This document shows positions 32,542 through 35,453 of a DNA stretch of 35,453 nt, in pieces. The notes beneath the pieces are model-generated. The model ran no database searches. It was not told the origin of the DNA and was given only the letters and a program-made list of their open reading frames with translations. The stretch comes from Oligoflexales bacterium (GTDB lineage: Bacteria > Bdellovibrionota_B > Oligoflexia > Oligoflexales > JALZUQ01): the NCBI GenBank assembly GCA_023301465.1, contig JALZUQ010000026.1, positions 1-35,453 of the forward strand, written 5' to 3'. The position numbers were made by a program, and so were the translations under genes. The first letter of the stretch is position 1, and every line of letters starts with the position of its first letter.

Positions 32542-32769
32542 ATGTCTAATCTAGAACAACTAAACGGCGTTACTTTTGTACCGGGAATGTGTCTCAAAGA
32601 TGTTGAGCAAGAAGTGATTTTATCAACACTTCGCTACATGGGCTACAACCGCACAAGAACGGCAAAGATTCTTGGAATCGGAATTCGTACGCTTCAACGC
32701 AAACTAAAAAAATACCAATTAGAAGACCCAACAACTCAAACGAAACATAGCTTTCAAGTAGCTATGTAG
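32542..32769 (+). CDS. Stand-alone Fis/NtrC-type HTH DNA-binding protein
   Basis: A 75-residue protein that is little more than the HTH_8 domain found at the C-terminus of NtrC-type activators. Residues about 18-63 (M-C-L-K-D-V-E-Q-E-V-I-L-S-T-L ... N-R-T-R-T-A-K-I-L-G-I-G-I-R-T-L-Q-R-K-L-K-K-Y) fit that domain well, with the turn around L-G-I and the recognition helix R-T-L-Q-R-K-L. There is no AAA+ or receiver domain. The ATG is fixed by GGAGGAGGG just ahead; an upstream TTG in frame overlaps this site and is rejected. A sigma-54-type promoter lies upstream. Stand-alone versions can act as nucleoid-type regulators or as partners of full activators; which applies is unknown. The 3' end overlaps the convergent gene by 16 bases. 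Confidence 0.9.
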   Translation: MSNLEQLNGVTFVPGMCLKDVEQEVILSTLRYMGYNRTRTAKILGIGIRTLQRKLKKYQLEDPTTQTKHSFQVAM

Positions 32770-33062
32770 TGGGACCCAAAAAGTAATTCTTTTATTTTTT
32801 GGTAGTGCTCTAAGTTTGAAGAAATAAGCGTTAATCTTCCTTTTGAAGGAAAATCCGTTTCTTTTATTTTTGTTGCTAGGTTTTGAGTTTCAAGCAGAGA
32901 CGCTTGAGAGTCATCACTCATAAGAAGAGATACGTGACGGTATTTATGGAGTTGGTCTAAGACAAGGCCGGGGGAAGCTACTTTGATATCACAATCAAAC
33001 TGACTCCCATCTCCGACCCAGACGTCTATTTGAATATTTCCAATTCGACGAAGACCTAACAC
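32754..33062 (-). CDS. Small protein of unknown function after sucD
   Basis: A 102-residue ORF starting with GTG directly after the sucD stop (TAAGTG), so it would be translated by coupling with sucD; there is no separate ribosome site outside sucD. I recognise no family. The sequence looks protein-like: strands near the start (I-Q-I-D-V-W-V-G-D-G), then a helix (L-V-L-D-Q-L-H-K-Y), a strand (V-S-L-L-M-S-D-D), another helix and L-T-L-I-S-S-N, an alternating alpha/beta pattern. No signal peptide. Its end overlaps the convergent Fis-type gene by 16 bases. It could be spurious, but no other gene occupies the region. Confidence 0.55.
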   Translation of the reverse strand: MLGLRRIGNIQIDVWVGDGSQFDCDIKVASPGLVLDQLHKYRHVSLLMSDDSQASLLETQNLATKIKETDFPSKGRLTLISSNLEHYQKIKELLFGSHYIAT

Positions 33063-33929
33063 TTAGAGCATGCTTGCCATGGTTTCGCCGATTTTAGCTG
33101 GCGACTTTGACACCTTTGCACCAGCGGCTTCTAATGCTTCCATTTTTTCTGCCGCTGTTCCTTTTGCTCCAGAGATAATCGCACCGGCGTGACCCATGCG
33201 TTTTCCTTTTGGTGCAGTCTGTCCAGCAATAAAGGCTGCAACTGGTTTTTTGACTTCAGACTTGATGTACTCAGCAGCCTTGATCTCTGCATCGCCACCA
33301 ATTTCACCGATTAAGACAATACCTTCTGTCTCAGGATCTTTCTCAAAAAGCTCCAAAAGATCAATGTAGTTTGTACCAATAATCGGATCACCACCAATAC
33401 CCACACAAGTAGACTGACCCAAACCATTTGCAGTTGTTTGATGAACAGCTTCGTAAGTCAATGTCCCTGACTTTGAGATAATACCTATCTTACCCGGCTT
33501 ATGAATATAGCCTGGCATGATACCAATCTTACACTCTCCCGGAGTGATTACACCCGGACAGTTTGGACCTACAAGTCTTGAGTTTGATTGTTTTAGCTTT
33601 TTGTAGACTGGAATCATGTCCAAAACAGGGATGCCTTCAGTAATACAAACAATGAATTCAATTTCTGCATCAATCGCCTCTAAAATTGCATCAGCTGCAA
33701 ACGGAGGTGGAACAAAAATCATAGATGCATTTGCACCGGTTTTTTCTCTTGCTTCTTCTACCGTGTCAAAGACAGGCAAACCAATATGATCTTTGCCGCC
33801 TTTTCCCGGAGTAACTCCACCTACAAAACGAGGTGCATACTCATGAGATAACTTTGTATGGAACTCACCTGATTTACCAGTGATTCCCTGAGTGATAACT
33901 TTTGTATTTTTACCGATAAGAATCGACAT
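33063..33929 (-). CDS. sucD: Succinyl-CoA synthetase, alpha subunit
   Basis: CoA-binding, phosphohistidine-carrying subunit of the TCA-cycle enzyme that interconverts succinyl-CoA and succinate with nucleotide phosphorylation. Motifs: Q-G-I-T-G-K-S-G near the N-terminus (CoA binding), [33 protein letters not shown], and the phosphorylated His247 in G-H-A-G-A-I. The 288-residue length is normal. AAGGAG lies 6-8 bases before the ATG. It follows sucC by 32 bases on the same strand. Confidence 0.97.
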   Translation of the reverse strand: MSILIGKNTKVITQGITGKSGEFHTKLSHEYAPRFVGGVTPGKGGKDHIGLPVFDTVEEAREKTGANASMIFVPPPFAADAILEAIDAEIEFIVCITEGIPVLDMIPVYKKLKQSNSRLVGPNCPGVITPGECKIGIMPGYIHKPGKIGIISKSGTLTYEAVHQTTANGLGQSTCVGIGGDPIIGTNYIDLLELFEKDPETEGIVLIGEIGGDAEIKAAEYIKSEVKKPVAAFIAGQTAPKGKRMGHAGAIISGAKGTAAEKMEALEAAGAKVSKSPAKIGETMASML

Positions 33930-33961
33930 TCTTTTCTCCTTAGTCGTCTTGAGCTCTAAAC

Positions 33962-35125
33962 TTACTTAACTGACGCAACAACCTTTTGTGCACCGTCTTC
34001 CATGTCTTCTGCAGAAATTAAATCCAAACCTGATTTTTCTATGATTTCTTTTCCAAGTTTTACATTGGTTCCTTCAAGTCTAACAACCACCGGAATACTA
34101 ATTCCTAATTGCTTACTTGCTCCAACAATACCGTTTGCAATAATATCGCATTTCATAATACCACCAAAGATATTCACGAATATTGCTTTTACTTGTTTGT
34201 CACTCAAAAGAATTCTAAATGCGTTGGTAACTGCTTCTTCTGTTGCACCACCACCTACATCCAAAAAGTTTGCCGGCTCACCGCCGTAGCCTTTGATGAT
34301 GTCCATGGTAGACATGGCAAGACCTGCACCATTGACCATACAACCAATGTTACCTTCAAGCCCGATGTAGCTAAGACCAAACTTAGAAGCTTCGATTTCT
34401 CTTGAGTCTTCTTCTTTAAAGTCACGCATCGCTAAGATATCTTTGTTTCTATAAAGTGCATTGTCATCAAAATTCATTTTGCCGTCTAATGCCAACCAAG
34501 TGTTTTCTTTTGTTTTGACAAGCGGGTTAATCTCCAACAAAGAAAAATCTTTGTCTTTGAACATTTCAACTAAGTTTATCACTACTTTTTTAAAGGATCT
34601 TACTAAAGCCTTATCCGTTAACTTCAAGCCAAAACAAAGCTGACGTAATTGAAAACCTTGAACACCAATCGTCGGATCAACATGAACCGTCGTGATTTTT
34701 TCGGGGGTTTCATCCGCAACTTTTTCGATATCCATGCCACCTTCTGTAGATGCCATGATCGCAATACTAGCAGTCTCTCGGTCTACTAATAACGCCAAGT
34801 AGTATTCTTTATCAATATTACAAGCCGACTCAACATAGACATGATGAACGGTCTTACCTTCTGGACCAGTCTGATGAGTCACTAGATTCATTCCAAACAT
34901 ATCTGTTGCAATTTGCTTACACTCAGCCGGTGATTTTGCAAGTTTTACACCGCCACCTTTTCCCCGACCACCCGCGTGGATCTGTGCTTTTACTGCAACC
35001 AGTGGAGCTCCAAGATTTTGCATTGCAAACTCTGCTTCAATGGGTGTGTTAACGAGGTAACCGTTTGTGACGGGAATACCGTACTTTTTAAAAACCTGCT
35101 TGGCCTGATACTCATGTATGTTCAT
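33962..35125 (-). CDS. sucC: Succinyl-CoA synthetase, beta subunit
   Basis: ATP-grasp subunit that binds nucleotide and succinate. Starting at the ATG at 35125 gives M-N-I-H-E-Y-Q-A-K, the universal SucC start, and 387 residues, the usual length; the frame is open upstream but that extension is non-coding. AAGGAG lies about 10 bases ahead. Motifs: [51 protein letters not shown] and [12 protein letters not shown]. The nucleotide preference is not readable by eye. First gene of the sucCD unit, with a likely promoter at 35166-35194, divergent from tRNA-Ile. Confidence 0.97.
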   Translation of the reverse strand: MNIHEYQAKQVFKKYGIPVTNGYLVNTPIEAEFAMQNLGAPLVAVKAQIHAGGRGKGGGVKLAKSPAECKQIATDMFGMNLVTHQTGPEGKTVHHVYVESACNIDKEYYLALLVDRETASIAIMASTEGGMDIEKVADETPEKITTVHVDPTIGVQGFQLRQLCFGLKLTDKALVRSFKKVVINLVEMFKDKDFSLLEINPLVKTKENTWLALDGKMNFDDNALYRNKDILAMRDFKEEDSREIEASKFGLSYIGLEGNIGCMVNGAGLAMSTMDIIKGYGGEPANFLDVGGGATEEAVTNAFRILLSDKQVKAIFVNIFGGIMKCDIIANGIVGASKQLGISIPVVVRLEGTNVKLGKEIIEKSGLDLISAEDMEDGAQKVVASVK

Positions 35126-35165
35126 CGAACCGATGCTCCTTATGGTGCTTCCAAAGATAGAACAT

Positions 35166-35194
35166 AGGTTAGATCCCTTTGAACACCTTGTCAA
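35166..35194 (-). promoter_or_regulatory. Candidate sucCD promoter (perfect -35)
   Basis: On the minus strand TTGACA (35194-35189) is followed 17 bases on by TAACCT (35171-35166), a weak -10. An A/T-rich tract with T-run lies directly upstream and could act as an UP element. The leader would be about 35 bases. Confidence 0.5.
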
Positions 35195-35248
35195 AAAAAT
35201 CACCTGATTTTTCAGCTGCTTACTTAATCAACTGTCGACCTAATGAAC

Positions 35249-35277
35249 TTGACAGAAAATAAACCCAGCCGTATAAC
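35249..35277 (+). promoter_or_regulatory. sigma-70-type promoter of tRNA-Ile
   Basis: TTGACA (35249-35254, perfect) and TATAAC (35272-35277, 5 of 6) are exactly 17 bases apart. Transcription from about 35284 would start 26 bases before the mature tRNA end. This is the best promoter match in the window. Confidence 0.85.
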
Positions 35278-35309
35278 TATCAATCTCAGAATGTGTTTTT
35301 TTTGAGCAT

Positions 35310-35386
<77 letters not shown>

Positions 35387-35453
35387 TGTTCAATTTAAGA
35401 TTACTTTCTGACTACTTCCAAGTTTGAATATCTTCCCCGGATAAATTGAGTCA

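Noticed and set aside
32774-32802. CCAAAAA ... TTTTTGG hairpin just after the Fis-type gene as a terminator.
   Set aside because: It has a long loop, only A-T-rich pairing and no T-run after it; it also lies in the 3' coding end of the small convergent gene.
35387-35453. Search for tRNA-Ala, 23S rRNA or an integrase attachment repeat after tRNA-Ile.
   Set aside because: The 67 bases up to the window edge show no tRNA fold, rRNA start or repeat of the tRNA 3' end.

Overview
The window looks like a chromosomal segment of an AT-rich Gram-negative bacterium. Evidence for the Gram-negative envelope is an LptF/LptG-type lipopolysaccharide permease, a WaaE/KdtX-type core glycosyltransferase, several lipobox lipoproteins and a type IV-like prepilin. 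The heteromeric E1-alpha/E1-beta pyruvate dehydrogenase, a stand-alone NtrC/Fis-type HTH protein behind a sigma-54-type promoter, and many secreted proteins of unknown function would suit Bdellovibrionota or related former Deltaproteobacteria. That placement is inference; there is no rRNA or other decisive marker here.

Layout. 1-4.6 kb is accessory: the tail of an IS3-type transposase, a prepilin, two exported proteins of unknown function (one on each strand) and a 451-base divergent spacer with GC-rich hairpins. 4.5-10 kb is a tightly packed minus-strand operon, fabF-pdhA-pdhB-pdhC-lipoprotein, ending in a 30-codon remnant of a TrpF-like gene. It joins acetyl-CoA production to fatty acid elongation; no lpd (E3) is present. 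10.2-13.7 kb has an LptF-type permease divergent from a penicillin-binding transpeptidase and a 2OG-Fe(II) oxygenase. 13.7-16.8 kb has an exported unknown and two divergent glycosyltransferases (GT4, GT2) separated by a long inverted repeat. 16.8-20.7 kb encodes a 1210-residue secreted repeat protein preceded by a 63-residue lipoprotein. 21-26.3 kb is a minus-strand operon accA-aroA-cmk followed by an exported unknown and a HTH/coiled-coil protein. A short FmdB zinc-ribbon gene lies divergent to accA, with overlapping promoters. 26.7-28.1 kb is a GLUG-like repeat lipoprotein. 28.2-31.4 kb holds purM-pyrB, sodB and a YaiI/UPF0178 gene. 31.5-32.8 kb holds mutM and a Fis-type HTH gene on the plus strand. 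32.8-35.1 kb is sucC-sucD plus a small unknown gene, and the window ends with tRNA-Ile(GAT), which has a near-perfect sigma-70 promoter.

Housekeeping genes are compressed: three gene pairs overlap by exactly 8 bases with the same kind of start-stop motif, and GTG and TTG starts are common. sigma-70-like promoters with TTGACA/TTGAAA and TATAAC elements 17 bases apart can be read before accA and the tRNA. I did not find a clear defence system, CRISPR array or prophage. The most unusual items are the lipoprotein after pdhC that lacks an ordinary start codon, the truncated TrpF-like gene, long inverted repeats in two divergent promoter regions, the sigma-54/Fis-HTH unit, the sodB terminator abutting the yaiI start, and the giant secreted protein with its small lipoprotein.
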